64,000 nucleotides of DNA. Source: Hyphomicrobiales bacterium (GTDB taxonomy: Bacteria > Pseudomonadota > Alphaproteobacteria > Rhizobiales > Xanthobacteraceae). Where the stretch lies: NCBI GenBank assembly GCA_021730985.1, contig JAKFYI010000012.1:62001-126000 (forward strand), written 5' to 3'. The notes beneath the pieces were generated by a model. That model had not been told where the DNA came from. It did not search any database and saw only the letters and a program-made list of their open reading frames with translations. Shown here in pieces: positions 32,802-42,470 of this stretch (its first letter is position 1; each line of letters starts with the position of its first letter). The translations under genes were made by a program, and so were the position numbers.

Positions 32802-33416
32802 ATGCTGACGCTCTACTACGCACCCGGCGCCTGCTCGATGGCGGCGCACATCATCCTTGAAGAGAGCGGCGAGACATACGAGCCGCGCAAAATGGATCTC
32901 GCCAAGGGCGAGCAGAAAACGCCCGAGTACATGAAGATCCACCCCATGGGACGTGTGCCGGCGCTCAAGCTCGACGACGGCGAATGCCTCACGGAAAACA
33001 CCGCCATCCTGCCGTACCTCGGCAAGCGGTTTAACGTGTGGCCGGCCGACCTCAAGGCGGAGGCGAGGGCGCATTCGCTGATCGGCTTTCTGGCCGCGAG
33101 CGTGCATCCCGCGCACGCTCACTTCAACCGGCCGGAGCGCTACGCCACCGATCAGGCCGCGTTCCCGGCCATCAAGGAGCAGGGGCTGAAGAGCTTCCAC
33201 GGCTACTTGAAGGAGCTCGACGGCAAGCTTGCCGGCAAAGAGTGGTTCTCCGACAAGTACTCGGTGCTCGATCCGTACGGCCTGGTGTTCTACGTCTGGG
33301 GCGTGCGGCGCGGCCTGCCGATGCCGGAACTAAAAAACTACACCGCCTTCAAGGACCGCATGGCGAAACGCGAGGCGGTCGGCAAGGTGTGGGAGGACGA
33401 GAAGGTCTCGATCTGA
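32802..33416 (+). CDS. glutathione S-transferase family protein
   Basis: MLTLYYAPGACSMAAHIILEESGETYEPRKMDLAKGEQKTPEYMKIHPMGRVPALKLDDGECLTENTAILPYLGKRF. Confidence 0.9.
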   Translation: MLTLYYAPGACSMAAHIILEESGETYEPRKMDLAKGEQKTPEYMKIHPMGRVPALKLDDGECLTENTAILPYLGKRFNVWPADLKAEARAHSLIGFLAASVHPAHAHFNRPERYATDQAAFPAIKEQGLKSFHGYLKELDGKLAGKEWFSDKYSVLDPYGLVFYVWGVRRGLPMPELKNYTAFKDRMAKREAVGKVWEDEKVSI

Positions 33417-33422
33417 TCGTTC

Positions 33423-33452
33423 TTACCTCTCCCCGCTTGCGGGGAGAGGTAA
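33423..33452. repeat. perfect 14-bp inverted repeat between convergent genes (terminator/repeat element)
   Basis: TTACCTCTCCCCGC-TT-GCGGGGAGAGGTAA. Confidence 0.8.
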
Positions 33453-33470
33453 CGGTGCCTCAAGCGATCG

Positions 33471-34355
33471 TCAGTTGTTCGCACCCAAACCCAATATCGT
33501 CCGCGCATCGCCCGGCGTCGCAACCTCATCGCCCAAAATCTGGATGATCTTGCCGGCCTTCTCGACCAGCGCCGCGTTGGACGGCGCGAGCTTGCCCTTC
33601 TCCAGATAGATGTTGTCTTCCATGCCGACGCGCGGATGGCCGCCGAGCAGCACGGCCTGCGCCACCATCGGGAACTGCCACAGCGAAATGCCGAACGCGA
33701 ACCAAGGCGAATCCTTCGGCAGCAGGTTGCGCATGTAGGTCATGGCCTCGGGCGTCGCCGGCTGCCCCCAGGAGATGCCGAGGCAAATCTGGAACATGCC
33801 CGGGCCCTTGACGTAGCCGTTCTCCAGGAAGCGCTTGGCGAGCAGCAGATGGCCAGTCTCGAACACCTCAAGCTCCGGCATCACGCCGGCATCCTTGATG
33901 GCGAGCGCCATGGTCTGCAGGTGCTTCGGCGTGTTGACGAACACCCGGTCGCCCATGTTGAGCGATCCCATGTCGAGGCTGCAGATGTCGGGCTTGAGCT
34001 CGATGATGTGCTGGACGCGCTCCTCCGGGCCGCGCAATACGCTGTCACCGCCGGCCTTCGAGGGGTCCTTGTCGTCGTGGACGAATCGCGCGCCCGGTCC
34101 GGTCGTGAGGTTGATGAGAACGTCGGTGTTCTTGTTGCGGATGCGCTCGACCGTCTCGCGGTACAGCGCGCGCTCCATGCTGGGCTTGGTGGTCTTGGGA
34201 TCGCGCACATGAATGTGGACGATCGCGGCGCCTGCCTTGGCGGCGTCGAGGCAGGAGTTGGCGATCTGCTCGGGCGTGACCGGAACGGCAGGGTTTCGGC
34301 CCGGCGTGTCCGCCGAGCCCGTCACCGCGCACGAAATCATCACTTTTCGAGCCAT
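33471..34355 (-). CDS. BKACE family (3-keto-5-aminohexanoate cleavage enzyme-like) protein
   Basis: MARKVMISCAVTGSADTPGRNPAVPVTPEQIANSCLDAAKAGAAIVHIHVRDPKTTKPSM; PHVGMEDN-type RVGMEDNIYLEKGKLAPSNAALVEKA. Confidence 0.88.
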   Translation of the reverse strand: MARKVMISCAVTGSADTPGRNPAVPVTPEQIANSCLDAAKAGAAIVHIHVRDPKTTKPSMERALYRETVERIRNKNTDVLINLTTGPGARFVHDDKDPSKAGGDSVLRGPEERVQHIIELKPDICSLDMGSLNMGDRVFVNTPKHLQTMALAIKDAGVMPELEVFETGHLLLAKRFLENGYVKGPGMFQICLGISWGQPATPEAMTYMRNLLPKDSPWFAFGISLWQFPMVAQAVLLGGHPRVGMEDNIYLEKGKLAPSNAALVEKAGKIIQILGDEVATPGDARTILGLGANN

Positions 34356-34469
34356 TTCAACGCCTCCCGCCGTCAACCACATGTCCGGGTTGTTGTTGCA
34401 GTTGTACCGTTGGGCGACATTATAGCCGTGGACTTGTGGCGTTAAGGCCAATCGTCAGGGCGTGAGCGC

Positions 34470-35717
34470 GTGAAGGTCATCATCGCAGGCGGCGGTATCG
34501 GCGGGCTGACCACGGCCCTGATGCTGCATGCGCGCGGCATCGACTGCGAAATCTTCGAACAGGCCGAGACGGTGCGGGAGCTCGGTGTCGGCATCAACAC
34601 GCTGCCACATGCCATCAAGGAATTGGCGCAGCTTGGGCTGCTCGAGCGGCTGGATGCGATCGGCATCCGCACCCATGAACTGATCTACACCAACCGGTTC
34701 GGCCAGGAGATCTGGCGCGAGCCGCGCGGGCTGGACGCCGGCTACGACGTGCCGCAGTTCTCGATCCATCGCGGCCGCCTGCAGGGCACCATTTTCCAGG
34801 CGGTGCGCTCGCGGCTCGGCGAGAGCCGCTTGCAGGCCGGGCACCGGCTCGGCGCATTCCAGCAGGATGAAGGCGGCGTCACCGCCTACTTTTTCGACCG
34901 CAACGGCAGCCATCGGCGCACGGTGCGCGGCGACGTGCTGGTCGGCGCCGACGGTATCCACTCGCATGTTCGCGCGGCGCTCTATCCCAACGAAGGCGCG
35001 GCGCGCTGGAACGGCTCGATGCTGTGGCGCGGCGCGCTGGACTGGCCGCAGTTCCTGACCGGGCGCTCGATGGTGATCGCGGGCGGCATGGCGGCCAAAC
35101 TCGTGGTCTATCCGATCGGCGAGGGCGGGCGGCAGGACCGGCCGCTGACCAACTGGGCGGTTCTGGTGAAGGTCGGCGAGGGCGGCGTGCCGCCCAACAA
35201 GGAAGACTGGTCGAGGCCCGGCCGCTTCGAAGACCTGATGCCGCACGTTCAGCGTTTCCGCATTCCCTACGTGGATGCCAAGGCTTTGATCGAAGCAACT
35301 CCGGAGTTCTGGGAATATCCAATGTGCGACCGCGATCCGCTGCCGCGCTGGAGCCACGGCCGCGTCACGCTGCTCGGCGACGCCGCGCATCCGATGTATC
35401 CGGTCGGCTCGAACGGAGCCTCGCAGGCGATCCTGGACGCGCGCTGTCTCGCGGACCTGCTCAAGAGCGCCGACCACCCGATGCAGGCGCTGTGGGCCTA
35501 CGAGCAGGAGCGGCTGCCGCCAACCGCGCAGATCGTGCGGATGAACCGCGGCGGCGGTCCGGAGGGTGTGATCGACGCGGTCGAGCAGCGCGCGCCGGAC
35601 GGGTTCCAGAACATCGACGAGGTGCTGTCGTTCGAGGAGCGCAAGGCCATCGTGCGCGGCTATGCCGGCGTGGCGGGCTTCGCCCAGGCCCAAGTCAACA
35701 AGGGCAAGGCGGCGTAA
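34470..35717 (+). CDS. FAD-dependent (salicylate hydroxylase-like) monooxygenase
   Basis: MKVIIAGGGIGGLTTALMLHARGIDCEIFEQAETVRELGVGINTLPHAIKELAQLGL; VTLLGDAAHPMYPVGSNGASQAILDARCLADLL. Confidence 0.9.
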   Translation: MKVIIAGGGIGGLTTALMLHARGIDCEIFEQAETVRELGVGINTLPHAIKELAQLGLLERLDAIGIRTHELIYTNRFGQEIWREPRGLDAGYDVPQFSIHRGRLQGTIFQAVRSRLGESRLQAGHRLGAFQQDEGGVTAYFFDRNGSHRRTVRGDVLVGADGIHSHVRAALYPNEGAARWNGSMLWRGALDWPQFLTGRSMVIAGGMAAKLVVYPIGEGGRQDRPLTNWAVLVKVGEGGVPPNKEDWSRPGRFEDLMPHVQRFRIPYVDAKALIEATPEFWEYPMCDRDPLPRWSHGRVTLLGDAAHPMYPVGSNGASQAILDARCLADLLKSADHPMQALWAYEQERLPPTAQIVRMNRGGGPEGVIDAVEQRAPDGFQNIDEVLSFEERKAIVRGYAGVAGFAQAQVNKGKAA

Positions 35718-35747
35718 CGGGTCTTCTGGCGCAATCATTCTCCGCTG

Positions 35748-35842
35748 TCATGCCCGCGAAAGCGGGCATCCAGTACCCGAGAAATTGCCTTAGGTCGCAA
35801 ACGTCAGTGATTACTGGATCGCCCGCTTTCGCGGGCGATGAC
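35748..35842. repeat. REP-like palindromic element
   Basis: TCATGCCCGCGAAAGCGGGCATCCAGTA ... TTACTGGATCGCCCGCTTTCGCGGGCGATGA. Confidence 0.75.
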
Positions 35843-35875
35843 ACCTGTGGTTGAAGCAGCGCAACGCGCGCGCCG

Positions 35876-36328
35876 TCACGCCCCCGGCGGCGGAAGGAAC
35901 ACCACCTCGTGCTTGGCGGATAGTGCCACCACGTCCGGCGGGCTCTGCTCCTTCATGGCGTGGATCGCCCAGAACAGGTCGTAGAGCTTGCGGGTCGGCG
36001 ACACCCAGAACAGGCACTTCACCGCCTGGTCGGTCTTGTTGAAGATGCCGTGCGGGATCTGCTGCGGCAGCCGGATCAGGTCGCCGGCGGTGCCGACGAA
36101 ATCCTTGCCGTCGATCAGCAGGTCGAAGCGGCCTTCCAGCACGTAGATGAATTCGTCCTGGGTCGGATGAATGTGCGGCGGCACGAAGGTGCCGACCGGG
36201 AAGGTGGCGTGCCAGGAAAATGACGCCTCGTTGAGCGATTTCGGAATGTAGGTCTGGCCCAGGATGTTCCAGGCGATCCCGTCCAGGCCGGTGCCGGCCT
36301 TGGTGATGCCTCCGGTGAGTGGCTGCAT
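35876..36328 (-). CDS. cupin domain-containing protein
   Basis: WHATFPVGTFVPPHIHPTQDEFIYVLEGRFDLLIDGKDFVGTAGDLIRLPQQIPHGIFNKTDQAVKCLFWVSP. Confidence 0.85.
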   Translation of the reverse strand: MQPLTGGITKAGTGLDGIAWNILGQTYIPKSLNEASFSWHATFPVGTFVPPHIHPTQDEFIYVLEGRFDLLIDGKDFVGTAGDLIRLPQQIPHGIFNKTDQAVKCLFWVSPTRKLYDLFWAIHAMKEQSPPDVVALSAKHEVVFLPPPGA

Positions 36329-36566
36329 GGCGCGCGTGCTCCCCTGATCTTGCGGCCGCAGCGCATTCAACCATGTTGCAAGCGGCTTAGAAACGATGCC
36401 GAACGGCAAGGCGGGCTCCTGTTGCGGACAGCGTAAACGCAGCCTGCGCCCGTTCGCCAGTCCCAAGGCTGGTGACAAGGCCGGCGACAAATCGGTATTG
36501 AGCCTGGATTAAGCCTGAATCGGCTGTATAGCTTGGGCGCCGCGGCCTTGTGGTAGATTGAGAACG

Positions 36567-36977
36567 ATGAACTTCGGGCTTTCGCCAATGCGGGCCGTTT
36601 GGGCTGCGGTGCTTCTCGCCGCAGCCATGCTGGCGTTTGCGCCGTCGGGGGCCGAAGCCCATGCGGGTCATTCGCATGCCCGCGCGGCTACTTCAGTGCA
36701 ACAGCCGTCACTGGCCTCAGTTGCGGTAGTGGCAAAGGCCACGCAGAACCTCACAGCCGCACCCTCCGTGCCGTCTCCGCTCTCGGCCGACGCCGATTGC
36801 GACGGCAAGGGCTGCTGCGCCAGCGGGCCTTGCACCGGCTGTCACGGGGTCGTCCTCACGACGCTGCCGGTCACGCTGCCGCCGACGTTCAGCACCTTGC
36901 TGGTCGCGCAGGACACCCAGCCGCGCGGCAGCCCCGACGTCGGGCGTCTGCGACGCCCTCCCAAATCCTTCGCCTGA
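36567..36977 (+). CDS. small exported His/Cys-containing hypothetical protein of the metal-efflux cluster
   Basis: signal peptide ...GAEAHAGHSHA; DCDGKGCCASGPCTGCHGV; directly upstream of the RND adaptor. Confidence 0.6.
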   Translation: MNFGLSPMRAVWAAVLLAAAMLAFAPSGAEAHAGHSHARAATSVQQPSLASVAVVAKATQNLTAAPSVPSPLSADADCDGKGCCASGPCTGCHGVVLTTLPVTLPPTFSTLLVAQDTQPRGSPDVGRLRRPPKSFA

Positions 36978-37053
36978 ACCGATTTTGACGTTCTGAGTGT
37001 GCGCCTTCGATGGCGCATGCCCGAACGAATTCAATTCCGTTCCACGCGAAGGG

Positions 37054-38697
37054 ATGCCTCTCATGTCACGTCTCATGGCCGCGCTTGCCGCGGCGCTGCT
37101 GATCGCGATGCTCGGTGCGGGCGCGATCCGGGCGCACGAGGGACACGATCACGGGCCGCAACCAGCCGCGCAGGCTGGCGCTTCGCCGCGCGGTCACGCG
37201 TCGTCCGCGCTGTTCGAACTGGTGGCGATCGCACAGGGCGACGAGCTCGTGTTCTACGTCGATCGCTTCGCAACCAACGAGCCGGTGCGCGACGCTACGG
37301 TCGAGGTCGAGACGCCCGACGGACCGGCCTCCGCGACCGCCGCCGATGGAGCCTACCGCCTCAAGGCACCTTGGCTCGCCAGGCATGGTCATTTCGATCT
37401 GATCGCAACGGTGAGCGCAGGCTCCGACACCGACGTGCTGCCGATCACCATCGACGTTCCCGAACATGCGGCAGCGACGCCCGGGGCCGGCAGCCTGCTC
37501 GCGCGCGCAAGAGATTTTCTTCATCCCGCAGCGGGTCTTGCCGTGGGGTTCGGATTTCTCGCAGGCATCGTGATGATGTCGTTCCGGCGGCCGCGTCACG
37601 CAGCGGCGTTGCTGCTGACCGCCGCGCTGCTTTTGCCCGCGGGCTCTGTCGCGGCCCATGAGGGACATGGCGACGACGCCAAGCCCGCTCAGGCCGGCGC
37701 AGACCGCGCAATGCGTGGGCCCGACGGCGCGGTGTTCGTGCCGAAGCCGATCCAGCGCATCTTCGGACTGCGGACCGTGGTCACCGAAGCGGGCTCGCAC
37801 CCCCGTGCGATCGAATTGCCGGGCCGCATCATTCCCGATCCGAATGCGAGCGGCTTCGTGCAGACCGCAGTCGGCGGGCGGTTGTCCGCGCCTCCGGGCG
37901 GATTTCCCCGCCTCGGTACGCCGGTGCGCCAGGGCGACGTATTGGCCCATGTCACGCCACCGATGCAGCAGATCGACGTGTCCGACATGCGTCAGCGCCA
38001 GGGCGAACTCGACCAGCAGATGTCCATCGTCGAACGCCGCTTGCTGCGTTACGAGCGGCTCGCGCCGAGCGGCGCCATCGCGCAGATTCAGTTGGAAGAA
38101 ACCAAACTCGAGCTGGAAGGACTGAAGGAGCGCCGCGCTTCGCTCGACAAAGTGCGCCGCGAGCCGGAGGTTCTGATTGCGCCCGTCACAGGCGTGATCG
38201 CGGATGGCACGCCGGTCGCGGGCCAGATCGCGCAGCCCAATGCCGTCGTATTCCAAATCGTCGATCCGGCCCGGCTGTGGATCGAGGCGCAGAGCTTCGA
38301 CGCCGTCATAGAGCCGCGCAGCGCAGTGGGCGCGACAGCGGACGGCCGCTCGCTGCCGCTAAATTATCGTGGATCGGGATGGGCGGACCGCAACCAGTCG
38401 GTCGCGGTGCAGTTCGAAATCCAGGGCGAGAGCGCGAACCTGCGCGCCGGCCAGTTCGTCACCGTGCTGCTCGCCTCTAACGACGAGCGCAAGGGCATCG
38501 CCATCCCGCGTTCCAGCGTGGTCCGTTCGTCGAGCGGCCAGGATGTGGTCTATGTCCACACGGCACCGGAACGATATGAGGCAAAGACGGTCCGCGTCGA
38601 ACCGCTCGATGGCGCGCGCGTGCTGGTGCTGGCAGGGGTCGAACCTGGCGAGCGGGTGACGGTCCAGGGCGCCGAACTGCTCGATCATGTGCGGTGA
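37054..38697 (+). CDS. heavy-metal RND efflux periplasmic adaptor (CzcB/CusB-like) with N-terminal HEGHDHG domain
   Basis: HlyD-like core LPGRIIPDPNASGFVQTAVGGRL...EVLIAPVTGVIADGTPVAGQIAQPNAVVFQIVDPARLWIEAQ; His motifs HEGHDHG and HEGHGDD. Confidence 0.85.
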   Translation: MPLMSRLMAALAAALLIAMLGAGAIRAHEGHDHGPQPAAQAGASPRGHASSALFELVAIAQGDELVFYVDRFATNEPVRDATVEVETPDGPASATAADGAYRLKAPWLARHGHFDLIATVSAGSDTDVLPITIDVPEHAAATPGAGSLLARARDFLHPAAGLAVGFGFLAGIVMMSFRRPRHAAALLLTAALLLPAGSVAAHEGHGDDAKPAQAGADRAMRGPDGAVFVPKPIQRIFGLRTVVTEAGSHPRAIELPGRIIPDPNASGFVQTAVGGRLSAPPGGFPRLGTPVRQGDVLAHVTPPMQQIDVSDMRQRQGELDQQMSIVERRLLRYERLAPSGAIAQIQLEETKLELEGLKERRASLDKVRREPEVLIAPVTGVIADGTPVAGQIAQPNAVVFQIVDPARLWIEAQSFDAVIEPRSAVGATADGRSLPLNYRGSGWADRNQSVAVQFEIQGESANLRAGQFVTVLLASNDERKGIAIPRSSVVRSSSGQDVVYVHTAPERYEAKTVRVEPLDGARVLVLAGVEPGERVTVQGAELLDHVR

Positions 38698-38705
38698 GGG
38701 CGGGC

Positions 38706-41700
38706 ATGTTCACCTTCCTCGTTACGCATTCGCTTCGCAACCGGCTGATGGTGCTGGCGCTCAGCCTCGTGCTGATGGTGTTCGGCGCGTTCAGCGTGCT
38801 GCGCCTGCCGGTCGATGTGCTGCCCGATCTCAACCGCCCGACCGTCACCATCATGACCGAGGCCGAGGGGCTGGCGCCGCCCGAAGTCGAGTTGCTGGTC
38901 AGCTTTCCGATCGAGACGCAGATGAACGGCGTGCCGGGCGTCTCGCGAGTCCGCTCGGTGTCGGGTGTCGGGCTGTCGTTCGTCTATGTCGAGTTCGAGT
39001 GGGGAACCGACATCTTCCGCAATCGCCAGTTCGTCGCGGAAAAGCTCAATACGGTTCGCGGCCAGCTTCCGCCCAACGTGCAGCCGCACATGGGGCCGAT
39101 CAGTTCGATCATGGGCCAGGTCGTGATGATCGCCATGACCAGCGAGCGCGCCTCGCCGATGGAGTTGCGCGAGGTTGCGGATTTCACCATCCGGCCGCGT
39201 CTGCTCAGCATTCCGGGCGTCGCCCAGGTCATCCCGATGGGCGGCGAGGTACGGCAATATCGCATCGCGCCGCAACCCTCGGCGTTGCGCGCGCTGGGCG
39301 TCACCTACGAGCAACTGGAAGCCGCGGTGGCGCAGTTCGGCTACAATGCCGGCGGCGGCTTCACCGATCTGAACTCGCGCGAGTACCTGATCCGCAACAT
39401 CGGCCGCACCACCAGCCTCGACGATCTGCGCACCGTGGTGGTCGCCAAGGAAGACGGCCGGCCGGTCTATCTCTGGCAGGTCGCGACCGTGGAGTTCGCG
39501 CCTAGGCTCAAGCGCGGCGACAGCGGCTATATGGGCAAGCCTGCAGTACTGGTCTCGGTCGAGAAGCAGCCCAACGTCGATACCATCGCGCTGACCCAGC
39601 GCGTCGAGCAGGCGCTGGCGGAGCTTGGCCCCAGCCTCCCGCTCGGCATCAAGGCCGATCAGATCATTTTCCGGCAGGCCAATTTCATCGAGTCATCGAT
39701 CCGCAATCTCCGGACCGTGCTGATCGAGGCGGCCGTCGTCGTGGCCGTGGTGCTGTTCGCGTTCCTGCTGAACTGGCGGACCACAGCGATCTCGCTCACC
39801 GCGATCCCGATGTCGATCCTGACGACCGCCATCGTGTTCTATTTGGCCGGGCTTTCGATCAACACCATGACGCTGGGCGGCGTCGCGATCGCAATCGGCG
39901 CGCTGGTGGACGACGCCGTCGTGGACGTCGAGAACATTTTCCGCAGGCTGCGGGAAAATCGCGCCGCCGGAAATCCGCGCTCGACGTTCGACGTCGTGGT
40001 CGCAGCCTCGCAGGAGGTGCGCTCCGGCATCCTTTACGCGACCGCGATCATGGTGCTGGTGTTTGTGCCGCTGTTCGCGCTGTCCGGCATCGAAGGCCGC
40101 CTGTTCACGCCGCTCGGCCAAGCCTACATCGTCGCGATCCTCGCCAGCCTGGTGGTGTCGATCACGCTCACGCCGGTCATGGCCTATTACATGCTGCCGG
40201 GCCTGAAGCGGCTTGATGAGCATGAGAGCGGGCTCGTCCGGATGCTCAAGCGGTTGTACGGCGGGGCGCTGGCACGCGCCTTCGGACATGGCCGCGCCGT
40301 CATGGCGGTCACCCTCCTGGCCATCGTGTTCGCAGGGGCAGGGGCGTGGTTGCTGCCGCGCGCATTCCTGCCGCCGTTCAACGAAGGCACTTTGAACATC
40401 ACCATGATGTTCAATCCGGGCGTCTCGCTGGCGGAATCCTCGCGCGTGGGGCAGATCGCCGAGCGGCTGGTGATGGAGGTGCCGGAGGTGAAGTCGATCG
40501 GGCGGCGCACCGGTCGCGCCGAACTCGATGAGCATGCCGAGGGCATCCACACCAACGAATTCGAGATCGATCTCAAATCGTCCAGCCGCACCAAGAATGA
40601 GATCGTCGCCGACATCCGCTCCCGGCTGAACCTGTTTCCGCTGTCGATCAACGTCGGCCAGCCGATCTCGCACCGGCTCGACCACATGCTGTCCGGCGTG
40701 CGCGCCGACGTCGCGGTCAAACTGTTCGGCGAAGACCTGGGCACGCTGCGAAATTCCGCGGAGGAATTGCGCGCCAGACTCGCTCGCATCCCCGGTTTGA
40801 CCGATCTTCAGATCGAGAAGCAGGTCCAAATTCCGCAGATCGAAATCCGTGTCGATCACCGCCGTGCCGCGCTCTATGGCGTGCAGCCCGGTGCGCTGGT
40901 CGAGCGGCTGAGCCGGCTGTCCAGCGGGCGCGTGGTGTCGCGCGTGGTGGATGGCTATCGCAGCTTCGACGTGGTGATGCGGCTGCCGGACCAGCTTCGC
41001 ACGCCGCAGCGTCTCGGCGATCTCCTGATCCCGACGCCGTCGGGATGGGTGCCGGCGCGGCAGCTCGCCGAGATCAAGGAGACCGAAGGTCCCAACCAGA
41101 TCCTGCGTGAGAACGGGCGGCGCCGGATCGTGGTGTCCGGCAACGTCGAAGGCAACGCCGATACATCGGCTGTGGTCGATGCGATCCGTGGCGAGTTGCG
41201 GAGCCTCAAGCTGCCGGATGGTGCGTTCACCGCGCTCGAAGGCTCGTTTGCGGCGCAGGAGCAGGCCAGCCGCACCATCGGCATGCTGTCGCTGGTGTCG
41301 CTGGCGCTGATCTTCGCCATCCTGTACGGCCGCTACCGCTCGACCGTGCTGGCGCTGATCGTGATGGGCAGTCTGCCGCTGGCGCTGATCGGCGCGGTGG
41401 CAGCGCTGTGGTTCGCCGGTCAGCCGCTGTCGGTCGCCAGCATGGTCGGCTTCATCACGCTCACCGGCATCGCCGCGCGCAACGGCATCCTGAAGATCAG
41501 CCACACCATCAATCTGACGCTGCAAGAGGGTGTGCCGTGGGGCCGCGACCTCGTGGTGCGCGCCAGTCTAGAGCGGCTCACGCCGGTGCTGATGACGGCG
41601 CTGGCCGCGGGCGTCGCGCTGGTGCCTCTGATGATCGATGCCGGAACGCCGGGCAAGGAAATCCTCCATCCGGTCGCGGTGACAATCTTTGGCGGATTGA

Positions 41701-41837
41701 TCAGCGCGACCGCGCTCGACGCATTCCTGACGCCAATCCTGCTGCTGCGGTTCGGACGCAAACCAATCGAGCGGCTGCGTGACAGCCGAACTGAAGGCAC
41801 CGACGGCACTGCAATGCCCGCGACTCCAACCTACTGA
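38706..41837 (+). CDS. heavy-metal efflux RND permease (CzcA/CusA family)
   Basis: 12-TM RND layout; LRLPVDVLPDLNRPTVTIMTEAEGLAPPEVELLVSFPIETQMNGVPGV; AIGALVDDAVVDVENIFRRL. Confidence 0.93.
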   Translation: MFTFLVTHSLRNRLMVLALSLVLMVFGAFSVLRLPVDVLPDLNRPTVTIMTEAEGLAPPEVELLVSFPIETQMNGVPGVSRVRSVSGVGLSFVYVEFEWGTDIFRNRQFVAEKLNTVRGQLPPNVQPHMGPISSIMGQVVMIAMTSERASPMELREVADFTIRPRLLSIPGVAQVIPMGGEVRQYRIAPQPSALRALGVTYEQLEAAVAQFGYNAGGGFTDLNSREYLIRNIGRTTSLDDLRTVVVAKEDGRPVYLWQVATVEFAPRLKRGDSGYMGKPAVLVSVEKQPNVDTIALTQRVEQALAELGPSLPLGIKADQIIFRQANFIESSIRNLRTVLIEAAVVVAVVLFAFLLNWRTTAISLTAIPMSILTTAIVFYLAGLSINTMTLGGVAIAIGALVDDAVVDVENIFRRLRENRAAGNPRSTFDVVVAASQEVRSGILYATAIMVLVFVPLFALSGIEGRLFTPLGQAYIVAILASLVVSITLTPVMAYYMLPGLKRLDEHESGLVRMLKRLYGGALARAFGHGRAVMAVTLLAIVFAGAGAWLLPRAFLPPFNEGTLNITMMFNPGVSLAESSRVGQIAERLVMEVPEVKSIGRRTGRAELDEHAEGIHTNEFEIDLKSSSRTKNEIVADIRSRLNLFPLSINVGQPISHRLDHMLSGVRADVAVKLFGEDLGTLRNSAEELRARLARIPGLTDLQIEKQVQIPQIEIRVDHRRAALYGVQPGALVERLSRLSSGRVVSRVVDGYRSFDVVMRLPDQLRTPQRLGDLLIPTPSGWVPARQLAEIKETEGPNQILRENGRRRIVVSGNVEGNADTSAVVDAIRGELRSLKLPDGAFTALEGSFAAQEQASRTIGMLSLVSLALIFAILYGRYRSTVLALIVMGSLPLALIGAVAALWFAGQPLSVASMVGFITLTGIAARNGILKISHTINLTLQEGVPWGRDLVVRASLERLTPVLMTALAAGVALVPLMIDAGTPGKEILHPVAVTIFGGLISATALDAFLTPILLLRFGRKPIERLRDSRTEGTDGTAMPATPTY

Positions 41838-41859
41838 CTATCATCACAGGAGAGAAATC

Positions 41860-42228
41860 ATGAAAGCAAAGTTCTTGGGCGCGATGCTGGCAAGCGTGAC
41901 GTTCACGTCGGCCGCTCTGGCGCACGATCCGAAGCCGCAGAACGGTGGACGCGCCACTGAAGCCGGCGATTACCATGTCGAGATGGTGACGAAGGCTGGC
42001 GTGGTCGATGTCTATCTCGCCGACCACAACAACAAGGGCATGTCATCCGCCGGTCACAAAGGCATCGCGATCCTGGTGGTGGACGGCAAGAGCCAGAGAA
42101 TCGTGCTGGAGCCCGCCGGAGAAACGCGCCTGTCCGGCAAGGCCGCCGGCGCGCTGCCGGACGCGGCGAAGGGGGTCGTGCAGATCACCCCACCCAAGGG
42201 AAAGACGGTCCAGGCACGCTTCAATTAG
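41860..42228 (+). CDS. small exported hypothetical protein downstream of RND permease
   Basis: MKAKFLGAMLASVTFTSAALAHDPKPQNGGRATEAGDYHVEMVTKAGVVDVYLADHNNKGMSSAGHKG; signal peptide. Confidence 0.7.
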   Translation: MKAKFLGAMLASVTFTSAALAHDPKPQNGGRATEAGDYHVEMVTKAGVVDVYLADHNNKGMSSAGHKGIAILVVDGKSQRIVLEPAGETRLSGKAAGALPDAAKGVVQITPPKGKTVQARFN

Positions 42229-42260
42229 GCCTTGGAACTCATTCCTGGGGACAGCGCGAA

Positions 42261-42306
42261 AAGCGGCTCTGCATGTGCCTTTGAAGCGGCACAAGCGGAG
42301 CCGCTT
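42261..42306. terminator. long hairpin between the metal cluster and the nuo operon
   Basis: AAGCGGCTCTGCATGTGCC / GGCACAAGCGGAGCCGCTT, 17/19 complementary; no strong T-tract. Confidence 0.6.
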
Positions 42307-42470
42307 CCGCCTTGCCACCATTTGTGCACTGCGCTAAGCCTCGGCCTGTCTTTGGAACGAATCCCATCTGGTTGCGGGCGTTTTCGGGGGACTTGCCGGC
42401 ACCTTGGGCGGGGCGGCGGCGGCCAAGGACGGTGATTGCCGGAGCGACGGCCGGCGCAAAGAGGCCACCG

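Noticed and set aside
39693-41525. Minus-strand 610-aa ORF opposite the RND permease
   Set aside because: Antisense of a clearly conserved gene; low-complexity His/Gln/Arg-rich translation typical of GC-skew shadow ORFs
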